From the NCBI GenBank assembly GCA_947481355.1, contig CANKGM010000039.1:1-11832 (forward strand): DNA of 11,832 nt, given 5' to 3'. The position numbers and the translations under genes were made by a program. Below the pieces are notes generated by a model, which was not told the DNA's origin, ran no database searches, and saw only the letters and a program-made list of their open reading frames with translations. The DNA is from Chitinophagaceae bacterium (GTDB taxonomy: Bacteria > Bacteroidota > Bacteroidia > Chitinophagales > Chitinophagaceae). How positions within the stretch are numbered: position 1 is the stretch's first letter; the number at the start of each line of letters is the position of its first letter. Positions 1-7,311 of the stretch are shown here, in pieces.

Positions 1-573
1 GTCGCATTGCAAAATGGCATGACCATAAAAAAACTATTTGAGCAATTAGCCTCATTTCGTGATAAAATACATGTTCCTGTTGTATTGATGGGCTATATGA
101 ACACGGTTCTTCAATATGGGTTTGAAAAATTTTGTGCCGATGCTGCATGTGTTGGAATCGATGGATTCATATTGCCTGATTTGCCTGCCTTTGAATTTGA
201 AAAATCCTATGGCGAAATAATGGCGAAGTATAATCTCGATTTTATATTTCTCGTAACGCCTGAAACCAGTGAAGAAAGAGTACGTAAACTTGATGAACTC
301 AGTTCAGGATTTCTATACGCAGTTTCATCTTCATCTACTACAGGGAATAACAAAGAATTTAATGACATCACCGAATACCTTAAAAAGCTTCAATCCTATC
401 AATTGAAAAATCCAATTCTTGTTGGTTTTGGTATTCGAGATAAATCAACATTTCAGGCTGTTTTGCCTCATTCTAATGGGGCCATTATAGGGACAGCTTT
501 TATTAAGGCATTATCAACTTCAACGGATGTTAAGAAGACTGCTAGTGAATTCATTAAAGCAGTTTTAAATTGA
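1..573 (+). CDS. trpA: Tryptophan synthase alpha subunit, 5' end cut off by the window
   Basis: The alpha subunit cleaves indole-3-glycerol phosphate to indole and glyceraldehyde 3-phosphate in the cytoplasm and passes indole to the TrpB subunit. The reading frame is open from base 1, and 190 residues are visible. Against the usual 255-270 residues, about 65-75 N-terminal residues lie outside the window, including the segment that carries the catalytic Glu and Asp. Family motifs seen in order are NGMTIKKLFEQL, the GIDGFILPDLP strand, FLVTPETSEERV, YAVSSSSTTG (the Bacteroidota form of the YxVSxxGxTG loop), LVGFGIRD and GAIIGTAFIKAL, the last two building the phosphate-binding site. The TTG and ATG near the left edge are internal codons, not starts. 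The stop lies 8 bp before hisH, so the two genes are probably cotranscribed. Identification is secure; only the 5' end is unknown. Confidence 0.95.
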   Translation, partial: VALQNGMTIKKLFEQLASFRDKIHVPVVLMGYMNTVLQYGFEKFCADAACVGIDGFILPDLPAFEFEKSYGEIMAKYNLDFIFLVTPETSEERVRKLDELSSGFLYAVSSSSTTGNNKEFNDITEYLKKLQSYQLKNPILVGFGIRDKSTFQAVLPHSNGAIIGTAFIKALSTSTDVKKTASEFIKAVLN

Positions 574-581
574 TTTAATCT

Positions 582-1187
582 ATGAAGTTAGTAATGATTA
601 AATATAATGCGGGTAATACCAGGTCGCTCCAATATGCCTTAAGACGGTTAGGGGTAGAGCCCCTAATTACTGATGATGCAGAAGAAATATTAACTGCAGA
701 TAAGATTATATTTCCGGGCGTTGGTGAAGCAAGTTCGGCCATGAAATACCTTAAGTCAAAACAACTTGATCAAGTAATCACTCAAGTTAAACAGCCATTT
801 CTTGGAATATGCTTGGGCATGCAATTGATGTGCACCCATTCTGAAGAAAATGATACTCCTTGCTTAGGTATTTTTGATGAAGCAGTAAAGTTGTTTAAGT
901 CGAATGATTCATCGATTAAAATCCCTCAAATTGGATGGAATACCATTGGAGACCTAAAATCTAATTTATTCAACGGTATCGCAGAAAATAGCCATTGTTA
1001 TTTTGTACACAGCTACTATGCCCATATTGGTGAGCATACGATAGCCACAACAGATTATTGTTCTCCATACAGTGCCGCTTTAAATCGAAACAACTTTTAT
1101 GGAGTTCAGTTTCATCCAGAAAAGAGTGCAGTAGTGGGAGAGAAAATTATTGAAAATTTTATAAACGAAGATCTTATATGCAGATAA
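582..1187 (+). CDS. hisH: Imidazole glycerol phosphate synthase, glutaminase subunit HisH
   Basis: HisH hydrolyses glutamine and channels ammonia to HisF, which makes imidazole glycerol phosphate and AICAR in histidine synthesis. The 201-residue length is normal (196 in E. coli). It is a class I glutamine amidotransferase: the oxyanion-strand motif PGVG is at residues 45-48, the nucleophile Cys77 is in LGICLGMQ, and the catalytic His178 and Glu180 are in GVQFHPEKS. The CYFVHSYY strand (139-146) is typical of HisH. The ATG follows trpA by 8 bp without a clear Shine-Dalgarno sequence, and the 3' end overlaps hisA by 10 bp, which suggests translational coupling of the two. The downstream hisF encodes its obligate partner. 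Confidence 0.97.
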   Translation: MKLVMIKYNAGNTRSLQYALRRLGVEPLITDDAEEILTADKIIFPGVGEASSAMKYLKSKQLDQVITQVKQPFLGICLGMQLMCTHSEENDTPCLGIFDEAVKLFKSNDSSIKIPQIGWNTIGDLKSNLFNGIAENSHCYFVHSYYAHIGEHTIATTDYCSPYSAALNRNNFYGVQFHPEKSAVVGEKIIENFINEDLICR

Positions 1188-1906
1188 TTCCTGCTATTGA
1201 TATTATTAATGGGAAATGTGTTAGGCTCACAGAAGGTGATTATTCACGAATGACCGAATACTCCAGCTCTCCCCTCGAACTCGCTAAGATGTATGAGGCC
1301 AATGGTATTCAAAGGCTTCATTTGGTTGACTTAGATGGGGCAAAAGCGGGTGCTGTCCAAAATTGGACTGTTGCTCAAGAAATTGCTACACAGACTAACT
1401 TGATTATTGATTTTGGAGGTGGTGTTAAAAGCCGGGAAGAAGTAAACAGAATAATTGACTTAGGTATAGCCTATGTTACGGTTGGAAGTGTGGCGGCAAA
1501 AAATGAAGCATTATTTATTCAATGGTTAGAAGAGTTTGGGGCTGATCGTTTTTTATTAGGAGCAGATGTTCGAGATGAACAGATTATGGTTAGTGGATGG
1601 TTTGAAAAAATGGACATATCTATATTGCCATTTTTAGATAAATATCATCAGCAGGGCATTCATTCTGTTTTTTGTACAGATGTGAGTAAGGATGGTAAAT
1701 TAGAAGGGCCATCTATTGATTTGTATAAAAAGATAAAATCTCATATTCCTACGTTGAATTTAATTGCAAGTGGAGGCGTTACTTCAATAGAAGATTTATA
1801 TGCACTAGACGAAGTAGGATGCTCAGGTGTAATTATTGGCAAGGCGATTTACGAAAATAAAATTTCGATTGAGCAGCTTTGTGATTACATATTGAAAAAT
1901 AATTAA
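1178..1906 (+). CDS. hisA: ProFAR isomerase HisA
   Basis: HisA is the (beta/alpha)8-barrel isomerase that converts ProFAR to PRFAR by an Amadori rearrangement, the fourth step of histidine synthesis. The 242-residue protein shows the catalytic Asp8 in PAIDIINGKCVRL and the second catalytic Asp130 in LLGADVRD. The loop TDVSKDGKLEGPS (about 167-179) carries the Asp equivalent to Asp169 of the Thermotoga enzyme. The two phosphate-binding loops are FGGGV (79-83) and ASGGV (197-201), with VIIGKAIYE near the C-terminus. It begins inside the last codons of hisH in a different frame (10-bp overlap). I see a standard HisA; I cannot tell from sequence alone whether it also has PriA-like (TrpF) activity, which matters only because trpA lies next door. 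Confidence 0.97.
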   Translation: MQIIPAIDIINGKCVRLTEGDYSRMTEYSSSPLELAKMYEANGIQRLHLVDLDGAKAGAVQNWTVAQEIATQTNLIIDFGGGVKSREEVNRIIDLGIAYVTVGSVAAKNEALFIQWLEEFGADRFLLGADVRDEQIMVSGWFEKMDISILPFLDKYHQQGIHSVFCTDVSKDGKLEGPSIDLYKKIKSHIPTLNLIASGGVTSIEDLYALDEVGCSGVIIGKAIYENKISIEQLCDYILKNN

Positions 1907-1911
1907 GTGTA

Positions 1912-2673
1912 ATGTTAACCAAGAGAATTATACCGTGCCTAGATATTAAAAATGGTCGTACCGTAAAGGGAACCAATTTTGTAGACCTTCGCGATGCAGG
2001 AGATCCCGTTGAGTTGGCTGCATTATACGCTGCCCAAGGTGCAGATGAGCTGGTGTTTCTAGACATCACCGCGACAAATGAAAAGCGTAAAACCTTAGCT
2101 GAACTGGTTGATCGTATTGCTCAACGAATTAATATACCCTTTACTGTTGGTGGTGGAATAAGTTCAGTCGAAGATGTTAGGTTATTGCTAGATCATGGCG
2201 CTGATAAAATTTCTATAAATACATCTGCATTTAAAAATCCTAATTTGATTGATCAGCTCGCAGCTGAATTTGGTAGTCAATGTGTTGTTTTAGCGATTGA
2301 TACTAAACAACATGATGATGGAGAATGGTATGTTTATTTAAACGGTGGACGCGTTGCCACAGAAACACGTTGTCTTGACTGGGCGATTGAAGGGGTAAAG
2401 CGTGGCGCAGGCGAAATCTTACTAACTTCAATGGATCATGACGGAACAAAAGCTGGATTCGCTAAAGAAATAACAGGTCTTGTTTCTGCACACGTTGGTG
2501 TTCCGATTATTGCTTCAGGTGGCGGGGGAGAACCCAAGCATTTCGCAGCTATTCTAGATGGTATAGCCGATGCTGCATTGGCAGCTAGTGTTTTTCATTT
2601 TGGTGAAATTTCTATTCCAGATTTGAAACATTACCTTGATGAACAAAATATCCCGATGAGATTAAATTATTGA
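1912..2673 (+). CDS. hisF: Imidazole glycerol phosphate synthase, cyclase subunit HisF
   Basis: HisF is the (beta/alpha)8-barrel synthase that uses ammonia from HisH to convert PRFAR to imidazole glycerol phosphate and AICAR, the latter a purine precursor. The 253 residues match the family length. The acid-base pair Asp11 (IPCLDIKNGRTVKG) and Asp130 (VLAIDTK) is intact. Phosphate-binding loops are VGGGIS (79-84) and ASGGGGEP (201-208). LTSMDHDGTKAGF (171-183) is the diagnostic HisF loop before the second phosphate site. The ATG is 5 bp after the hisA stop. HisA and HisF are homologous barrels, and their adjacency here follows the common his operon order H-A-F-I. Confidence 0.98.
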   Translation: MLTKRIIPCLDIKNGRTVKGTNFVDLRDAGDPVELAALYAAQGADELVFLDITATNEKRKTLAELVDRIAQRINIPFTVGGGISSVEDVRLLLDHGADKISINTSAFKNPNLIDQLAAEFGSQCVVLAIDTKQHDDGEWYVYLNGGRVATETRCLDWAIEGVKRGAGEILLTSMDHDGTKAGFAKEITGLVSAHVGVPIIASGGGGEPKHFAAILDGIADAALAASVFHFGEISIPDLKHYLDEQNIPMRLNY

Positions 2674-2691
2674 TTGTTTAACTTTGAATAT

Positions 2692-3297
2692 ATGAAGGAT
2701 CTGAATATTGACTTTACTAAATTTCCTGATGGGCTGGTACCTGCTATTATTCAAGATCAAAAAACCAGTAAAGTGTTGATGCTTGGTTATATGAATCAGG
2801 AATCATTTGATGCCACTATGGATTCAACTCGAATTACATTTTTTAGCAGATCTAAGAAGCGACTTTGGACAAAAGGAGAGGAGAGTGGTAATTTTCTTGA
2901 ACTAAAGTCAGTTTCACTAGACTGCGATCAAGATGCTCTTCTGTTTAAAGTAAATCCACTTGGACCTGTTTGTCATACAGGTGCAGATACATGTTGGGAT
3001 GAAAAAAATCATTCTGACGATTTTCTCGAATACCTAGAAGACATCATTGAGCTTCGTAAAAATGGTTCTGATGAAAACTCTTATGTCAAAGCACTCTTAG
3101 CTAGAGGGATAAATAAGGTTGCTCAAAAAGTTGGAGAAGAAGCAGTAGAATTAGTTATCGAAGCAAAAGATGATGACAATGATAAATTTATAAACGAAGC
3201 AGCTGATTTAATGTTTCACTATTTACTTTTACTTAACATTAAAGGGTTTAGCTTGCAAGACGTAAAGGATACCCTTAAAAAAAGACATTCCAAATGA
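2692..3297 (+). CDS. hisI: Bifunctional PR-AMP cyclohydrolase / PR-ATP pyrophosphatase HisIE
   Basis: The protein performs steps two and three of histidine synthesis: HisE removes pyrophosphate from PR-ATP, and HisI opens the adenine ring of PR-AMP. From the ATG at 2692 it has 201 residues (E. coli 203). The HisI domain (about 1-105) shows DGLVPAIIQD, VLMLGYMN and the metal-ligand set DCDQD (77-81) plus CHTGADTCW (94-102). The HisE domain (about 112-200) shows YVKALLARGINKVAQKVGEEAVE and NEAADLMFHYLLLL, with the acidic metal-binding residues of the MazG-like fold. I chose the ATG because homologues begin just before DFxKxxDGL; a TTG right after the hisF stop (2674) would add six unconserved residues. 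The stop shares bases with the next start (ATGA). Confidence 0.96.
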   Translation: MKDLNIDFTKFPDGLVPAIIQDQKTSKVLMLGYMNQESFDATMDSTRITFFSRSKKRLWTKGEESGNFLELKSVSLDCDQDALLFKVNPLGPVCHTGADTCWDEKNHSDDFLEYLEDIIELRKNGSDENSYVKALLARGINKVAQKVGEEAVELVIEAKDDDNDKFINEAADLMFHYLLLLNIKGFSLQDVKDTLKKRHSK

Positions 3298-4376
3298 AAA
3301 AAGTATTACTTCTCTTATTGATTGTTCCATTAGGACTTCTTGCACAAAAGTCTGACAACTTCACTATTAATGGTACACTAAAAGGCATGCTGGATAAGAC
3401 AGAGCTTGTACTAAAAAATGAAGAAATCAGTCCTGAGCCACTCGCAATTGTAAAATCACATGGTAATCAGTTTACGATGACAGGTCGTATACCAGAACCT
3501 GGAATGTATTTTATACAGCCTAAAGATGCTCAACAAAAATTAATGATTTTCCTTGATGCATCTACTGTTACTGTAGATGGTGAATTTGTGAAACTACAAA
3601 CAGCTAAAGTTACCGGATCTGCTACGCACAATGATTTTAATTCGTTTAATACAATATTCAATCCGCTATTTTCAAGTTTGACCACCATTGCACAACAATT
3701 GAATAAAGGCGTAAAAGATGAAAATGGAGAAATCAGGAAGCAATATGAAACACTTGTTGGTTCAATAAATGTAAAGACAGACCAATTTATAGCCGATCAT
3801 TATATGTCGGCAGTTGCTCCTTTTGTCGTGCTTGTTACCATGCAATTAGAACCCGACATGCGCATTCATGAGGCGAGATTAAATATGATTAGCGAAAAAG
3901 CCAAAGATAATTATTTTGGTAGAGTAGCCTTAAAGACAATTGAAGACAGTAAGTTTGGAGCTATAGGAAGTATGGCAGCGGACTTCACACAGAAAGATGT
4001 GAATGATAAAGATATTGCCCTATCTAGTTTTAGAGGCAAATATGTATTACTTGATTTTTGGGCGAGTTGGTGTGGCCCTTGCCGTCAAGAAAATCCTAAC
4101 GTTCTTAGGGCTTACCAAAAGTTCAAGGATAAAAATTTTACAGTGCTCGGCGTATCATTAGATAGAGCAAAAGACCCTTGGCTAAAAGCCATAAAGGATG
4201 ATCGTCTTGAATGGACACATGTGAGTGATTTGAAATTTTGGAGCAATGAAGTCGCGCTTAAGTATAAAATTCAAAGTATCCCACAGAATTATTTGCTTGA
4301 CCCCAATGGGGTAATCATTGGTAAAAACCTGCGTGGAGAGGAGCTTCAATCTCGCCTAGAAGAATTATTTAAATAG
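3294..4376 (+). CDS. Secreted DUF4369-thioredoxin (TlpA/ResA-like) protein
   Basis: This is probably an exported thiol-disulfide oxidoreductase acting in the periplasm. A signal peptide is clear: MKK, then a leucine-rich core, with likely cleavage after LLA before Gln18. Residues about 22-100 fit the DUF4369 beta-rich domain that precedes thioredoxin domains in Bacteroidota. Residues 115-220 are a mostly helical linker. Residues 226-360 form an AhpC/TSA-type thioredoxin domain with the active site WASWCGPC (Cys260, Cys263) and cis-Pro330 in SIPQNYLLDPNG. Family members reduce cytochrome c maturation or other envelope thiols; the substrate here is unknown. The start overlaps the hisIE stop as ATGA, so its translation is probably coupled to the his genes, although it has no evident role in histidine synthesis. 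It could also be transcribed from an internal promoter that I did not identify. Confidence 0.9.
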   Translation: MKKVLLLLLIVPLGLLAQKSDNFTINGTLKGMLDKTELVLKNEEISPEPLAIVKSHGNQFTMTGRIPEPGMYFIQPKDAQQKLMIFLDASTVTVDGEFVKLQTAKVTGSATHNDFNSFNTIFNPLFSSLTTIAQQLNKGVKDENGEIRKQYETLVGSINVKTDQFIADHYMSAVAPFVVLVTMQLEPDMRIHEARLNMISEKAKDNYFGRVALKTIEDSKFGAIGSMAADFTQKDVNDKDIALSSFRGKYVLLDFWASWCGPCRQENPNVLRAYQKFKDKNFTVLGVSLDRAKDPWLKAIKDDRLEWTHVSDLKFWSNEVALKYKIQSIPQNYLLDPNGVIIGKNLRGEELQSRLEELFK

Positions 4377-4385
4377 ATAGTTTTT

Positions 4386-4742
4386 TTAGTAGTAAACATC
4401 TTCCAGAATAAAAAAGTCTGCATCATCTAATTCATTTAGTGTGATTGAAAGGATGTTATATTGTATCCATTTATAGTCTGTATGTATTCTGATGTACTCA
4501 GAACCAGCGGAGATAAAGTAATGCAACTTTTTCTTATCTACAAGTTCTTCTGGATAGCCAAAGTGTGAACTTCTTCTGGTTTTAATTTCAAAAAAGTGAA
4601 GTTTATTGTCTTTTGTCGCGATAATGTCAATTTCCCAGTGACCATGTCGCCAATTACTCGTTTCTATGACATATCCATTTTCAATGATCCATTGATATGC
4701 CAGTTTTTCTCCTAATTTTCCTGTGTCGTTATGCCTTGCCAT
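4386..4742 (-). CDS. yraN: YraN/UPF0102 family nuclease-fold protein
   Basis: This small cytoplasmic protein of the UPF0102 family has a PD-(D/E)XK (Holliday-junction-resolvase-like) fold; its cellular role is not settled. With the ATG at 4742 it has 118 residues, normal for the family. Seen in order: GKLGEKLAYQWI with Glu12, NWRHGHWEIDIIA with Asp39, and FFEIKTRRS with Glu52 and Lys54, together the putative metal-binding D-ExK core, followed by FGYPEELVDKKK. A GTG one codon upstream (4745) is possible but less likely than the ATG. It converges on the TlpA-like gene with 9 bp between stops and is divergent from manA across 56 bp, so it is probably a single-gene unit. No clear promoter is visible in that short gap. 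Confidence 0.9.
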   Translation of the reverse strand: MARHNDTGKLGEKLAYQWIIENGYVIETSNWRHGHWEIDIIATKDNKLHFFEIKTRRSSHFGYPEELVDKKKLHYFISAGSEYIRIHTDYKWIQYNILSITLNELDDADFFILEDVYY

Positions 4743-4798
4743 CACTCGATATGTTTTATCTTCGAAACTATTGAGGGGCTAATAAAAATTTAGGTGGT

Positions 4799-6004
4799 AT
4801 GTATCGGATAAAAGGTAGAATTCAACATTATGCATGGGGTGGAAAAACCTTTCTTCCATCGCTTTTATCCATCAATAATGACGAGAATCTCCCATTTGGC
4901 GAATATTGGCTAGGAACACATGCCAGTGGGCCTTCACTTGTCCAACTTAGTGAAAATGCATCTACTTCATTATCCGCATTAATTCAGTCAGAGAAAAAAC
5001 GATACCTGGGTAATAAAGTGAACACTCAGTTTAGAGGGCTCCCCTTTTTATTCAAAATACTCGATGTGCATGATATGCTTTCCATTCAAGTGCATCCCTC
5101 AAAAGCTTCTGCTGAAATAGGTTTTGAAAAGGAAAATCAATTAGGCATTCCCTTAACCGCGCCAAATAGAAATTATAAGGACCAAAATCATAAACCTGAA
5201 GTGATGGTTGCTTTGAGTGAGTTTTGGCTGCTTCATGGATTTGCTCATGATATTGAAAAAAGAGTCAACGAATTTGACATACTTTCTCTTTTCAAAGAAG
5301 ACTTTATTCAGGGTGGAATTAAGGGGCTCTATAAAAAAATTATGGAATTGCCCGTTGAAACAGTTGATGATATTTTGGAGCCACTTTCTGCCAATATTAT
5401 TGATTTATACCATGCCGATAAACTTGAAAAGTCATCTCCTGATTTTTGGGCTGCTAGGGCAATGGAAACGTTCAAACAAGAAGATGGACATTTCGATAGA
5501 GGGATCTTCTCTATTTATCTTTTCAATATTTTAAGGTTGGAGCCAGGCCAAGCAATTTTTCAGGGAGCTGGAATGCCGCATGCTTATTTAGAAGGACAGA
5601 ATATTGAGTTGATGTCAAATTCTGATAATGTATTGCGTGCCGGGTTAACACCAAAATATGTTGATATTCCAGAATTACTTTCAAATACGGCATTTGTTCC
5701 TACAATTCCTGCAATTATGAAAGGAGAGTTAGGTATTCCTGGTCAAGTCTATAAGTGTCCAGTCAACGATTTTATACTTTATGCAGATTGTATTCATGCT
5801 GGAGAGGAAAGGGAGATTCCATTTGAAGCACCTGGTATTTTGTTAGTTTTGGATGGATCCGCTTCTTGGTCAACTGTTCATGCTTCATTGGAAACAGCTG
5901 GATTAGATTCTTTATTTATTTCTGCCGGCGAAGAGCTAAAGGTCAAAGCCAACTCAAAAACATCCTTCTTTATAGCCACCGTACCTTCAACTCCTAACCC
6001 CTAA
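4799..6004 (+). CDS. manA: Mannose-6-phosphate isomerase, class I (ManA)
   Basis: ManA interconverts mannose 6-phosphate and fructose 6-phosphate using zinc, feeding mannose into glycolysis or supplying GDP-mannose for glycans. The 401 residues compare with 391 in E. coli, and similarity runs over the full length. The zinc ligands are present: Gln97 and His99 in SIQVHP, Glu134 in NHKPE, and His261 in MPHAYLEG. The substrate-binding arginine is in NVLRAGLTPKYVDIPEL (Arg280). The N-terminal IQHYAWGGK is typical, so the ATG at 4799 is sound, although AGGTGG lies only 1 bp upstream of it, too close to serve as a normal Shine-Dalgarno. The final residues STPNP are encoded by a degenerate piece of the tandem-repeat sequence that begins right after the stop, so the natural C-terminus may have been altered by the repeat. 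Confidence 0.97.
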   Translation: MYRIKGRIQHYAWGGKTFLPSLLSINNDENLPFGEYWLGTHASGPSLVQLSENASTSLSALIQSEKKRYLGNKVNTQFRGLPFLFKILDVHDMLSIQVHPSKASAEIGFEKENQLGIPLTAPNRNYKDQNHKPEVMVALSEFWLLHGFAHDIEKRVNEFDILSLFKEDFIQGGIKGLYKKIMELPVETVDDILEPLSANIIDLYHADKLEKSSPDFWAARAMETFKQEDGHFDRGIFSIYLFNILRLEPGQAIFQGAGMPHAYLEGQNIELMSNSDNVLRAGLTPKYVDIPELLSNTAFVPTIPAIMKGELGIPGQVYKCPVNDFILYADCIHAGEEREIPFEAPGILLVLDGSASWSTVHASLETAGLDSLFISAGEELKVKANSKTSFFIATVPSTPNP

Positions 6005-6156
6005 CTCCCAACCCAAGCGTTCAGCGTGCAGCGCCAAGCGTATTGTATTCATCTCCCAACCCAAGCGTTCAGCGTCCAGCGCCAAGCGTATTGTATTCAA
6101 CTCCCAACCCAAGCGTTCAGCGCCCAGCGCCAAGCGTATTGTATTCAACTCCCAAC
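6005..6156. repeat. 48-bp tandem repeat, three copies plus an 8-bp partial fourth
   Basis: Units run 6005-6052, 6053-6100 and 6101-6148, followed by CTCCCAAC at 6149-6156. Units 1 and 2 differ at two positions and units 2 and 3 at one, so the expansion looks recent or is kept homogeneous. Each unit contains four consecutive 7-mers of the form N(A/C)AGCG(T/C): at 6014-6041 in unit 1, 6062-6089 in unit 2 and 6110-6137 in unit 3. These are joined by a 20-bp AT-richer segment (ATTGTATTC then CTCCCAACC). The array starts at the manA stop codon; an imperfect CTCCTAACCC version is already inside the last manA codons. The unit is a multiple of three and open in one frame (a 16-residue PNPSVQRPAP-type repeat), but no good start codon or ribosome site supports translation. 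Function unknown. Confidence 0.93.
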
Positions 6157-6207
6157 TCCTTCAATCTAGCTATACACATCATGAGGATAACTGTACGCCT
6201 CTTTTCT

Positions 6208-6236
6208 TTTGTAGGAACTTTAAAACCTTATTTTTG
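6208..6236 (+). promoter_or_regulatory. Bacteroidota-type promoter for the DUF6580 gene
   Basis: TTTG at 6208-6211 and TATTTTTG at 6229-6236 match the -33 TTTG and -7 TAnnTTTG elements of the Bacteroidota primary sigma factor, with a 17-bp spacer. A start of transcription some 6 bp further on would give a leader of about 12 nt before the ATG at 6254. It lies after the tandem repeat, so the downstream gene would be transcribed independently of manA. Short AT-rich motifs arise by chance in such DNA; the paired match and the position make this one credible. Confidence 0.55.
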
Positions 6237-6253
6237 CTATAGAAACTGATTAT

Positions 6254-6814
6254 ATGAAACTTACTCGATATACTGTTATTTCTTTCCTCTTATTAATTGT
6301 CATTGCTTCAGTTTACCGCGCTATACCTGGTCGTCCTTGGGGATTTGCTCCACAGTTTGCTATGGCAATATTTGGCGGTGCTGTATTAAAAGATAAAAAG
6401 CTAGCTTTCTTGCTTCCATTGCTTTCAATGTTACTATCAGACTTACTCTATCAAGTTTTATTTATTAATGGGTATACCCCAATTGCTGGTTTTTATAGTG
6501 GTCAAGTAGAGAATTATTTATTGTTCTCATCACTTACTGTGATTGGATTTTTTGTAAATAAGAATAACGTTCCCTCCATTCTAAAAGGATCAATTGCTTC
6601 TCCAACACTTTTCTTTTTTGCATCGAATTTTATGGTGTGGATTGGAAATGGGGGATTGCAAAGAACCAAGACCTTGACTGGCTTGATGCAAACGTATGTT
6701 GATGGTATTCCGTTTTATGCAAATAGCTTATTGGCAACTGGAGTATTCAGTAGCATTTTATTTGGAGCGCATTATTTATTCTTGAGAAGGGTTGAGGTTA
6801 AGCAAACCGCATAA
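6254..6814 (+). CDS. DUF6580 family integral membrane protein
   Basis: This is a hydrophobic inner-membrane protein of unknown function. The 186 residues contain about five or six membrane segments, roughly at 7-23, 30-45, 49-69, 87-102, 108-130 and 153-178. The pattern RPWGFAPQFAMAIFGGAVL (27-45), followed by LAFLLPLLSMLLSDLLY and later FFFASNFMVWIG and TYVDGIPFYANSLLATGVFS, is what I recall of the DUF6580 family, in which RPxPxNFxPxxAxALFGGA and a conserved SDL motif are typical. The overall layout resembles small S-component-like transport proteins, but that is only an inference. It has its own candidate promoter and no Shine-Dalgarno sequence. Its stop is 11 bp from the convergent rnhA stop. 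Nothing in the neighbourhood points to a substrate. Confidence 0.85.
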   Translation: MKLTRYTVISFLLLIVIASVYRAIPGRPWGFAPQFAMAIFGGAVLKDKKLAFLLPLLSMLLSDLLYQVLFINGYTPIAGFYSGQVENYLLFSSLTVIGFFVNKNNVPSILKGSIASPTLFFFASNFMVWIGNGGLQRTKTLTGLMQTYVDGIPFYANSLLATGVFSSILFGAHYLFLRRVEVKQTA

Positions 6815-6825
6815 GTATACCAAGC

Positions 6826-7290
6826 TCAATTATTATATCCCACGTCTTCTATTAGTCCTGAGCCATCTGCCGCAGCAGTGGCAAGTTCATCACAGCGTTG
6901 ATTATATGGATTTGATGCATGGCCTTTAACCCATGTAAATCGAATCTGATGACCTTGTGCTAGTGCATGGTATCGTTTCCACAAATCTTTATTCTTTTTA
7001 CCTCCTTTGAAATCTGTCTTAATCCAATTGTCAAGCCAGTTTTCAGAAACTGCCCTCACCACATATTTGCTATCTGAAAATACTTCAATGTTTAACCCTG
7101 AACGCGTTAATGATTCTAATGCAGCAACAACAGACATCAATTCCATTCTGTTATTAGTAGTGTGGATATAGCCTTGTGAAATTTCTTTACTCTTTCCATT
7201 CCAAATCAATATAGCGCCATAGCCTCCTCTGCCTGGATTTCCTCTTGCCGATCCATCAGTATAGATTGTCAGGCCTTGTTGATTAATCAT
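6826..7290 (-). CDS. rnhA: Ribonuclease HI
   Basis: RNase HI cleaves the RNA strand of RNA-DNA hybrids, removing primers and R-loops. From the ATG at 7290 it has 154 residues (E. coli 155). The full catalytic set is visible: Asp12 in IYTDGSARGNPG, Glu50 in NNRMELM, Asp73 in FSDSKYV, His124 in WVKGHA and Asp134 in QRCDELA. The basic-protrusion region (NWIKTDFKGGKKNKDLW) of the bacterial type I enzyme is present, and no N-terminal hybrid-binding domain is seen. A GTG five codons upstream (7305) is the alternative start; I prefer the ATG because it matches homologues in length and leaves an AT-rich leader. It follows pyk on the same strand, but a hairpin lies between them, so it may have its own promoter. 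Confidence 0.96.
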   Translation of the reverse strand: MINQQGLTIYTDGSARGNPGRGGYGAILIWNGKSKEISQGYIHTTNNRMELMSVVAALESLTRSGLNIEVFSDSKYVVRAVSENWLDNWIKTDFKGGKKNKDLWKRYHALAQGHQIRFTWVKGHASNPYNQRCDELATAAADGSGLIEDVGYNN

Positions 7291-7311
7291 TGATTTTAAT
7301 TTCACAGTACT

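Noticed and set aside
1833..2069. Open frame of 78 codons on the - strand over the hisA-hisF junction
   Set aside because: It lies antisense to two well-conserved genes and has no recognisable motifs.
4763..4770. TAGTTTCG on the - strand as a -7 element for yraN
   Set aside because: It has one mismatch to TAnnTTTG and no TTTG at the right distance upstream, so chance is the simpler explanation.
5217..5534. Open frame of 105 codons on the + strand inside manA
   Set aside because: It is an out-of-frame shadow of manA, whose own frame is conserved throughout this stretch.
6005..6156. Repeat array considered as a CRISPR array
   Set aside because: The units are directly adjacent without unique spacers: the whole 48 bp is repeated almost identically, and no cas gene is present.
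6043..6249. Open frame of 68 codons across the tandem repeat, giving a 16-residue Pro/Ser-rich repeat
   Set aside because: It starts with TTG inside the repeat, has no ribosome site, is open only because the unit is a multiple of three, and continues into the promoter of the next gene.
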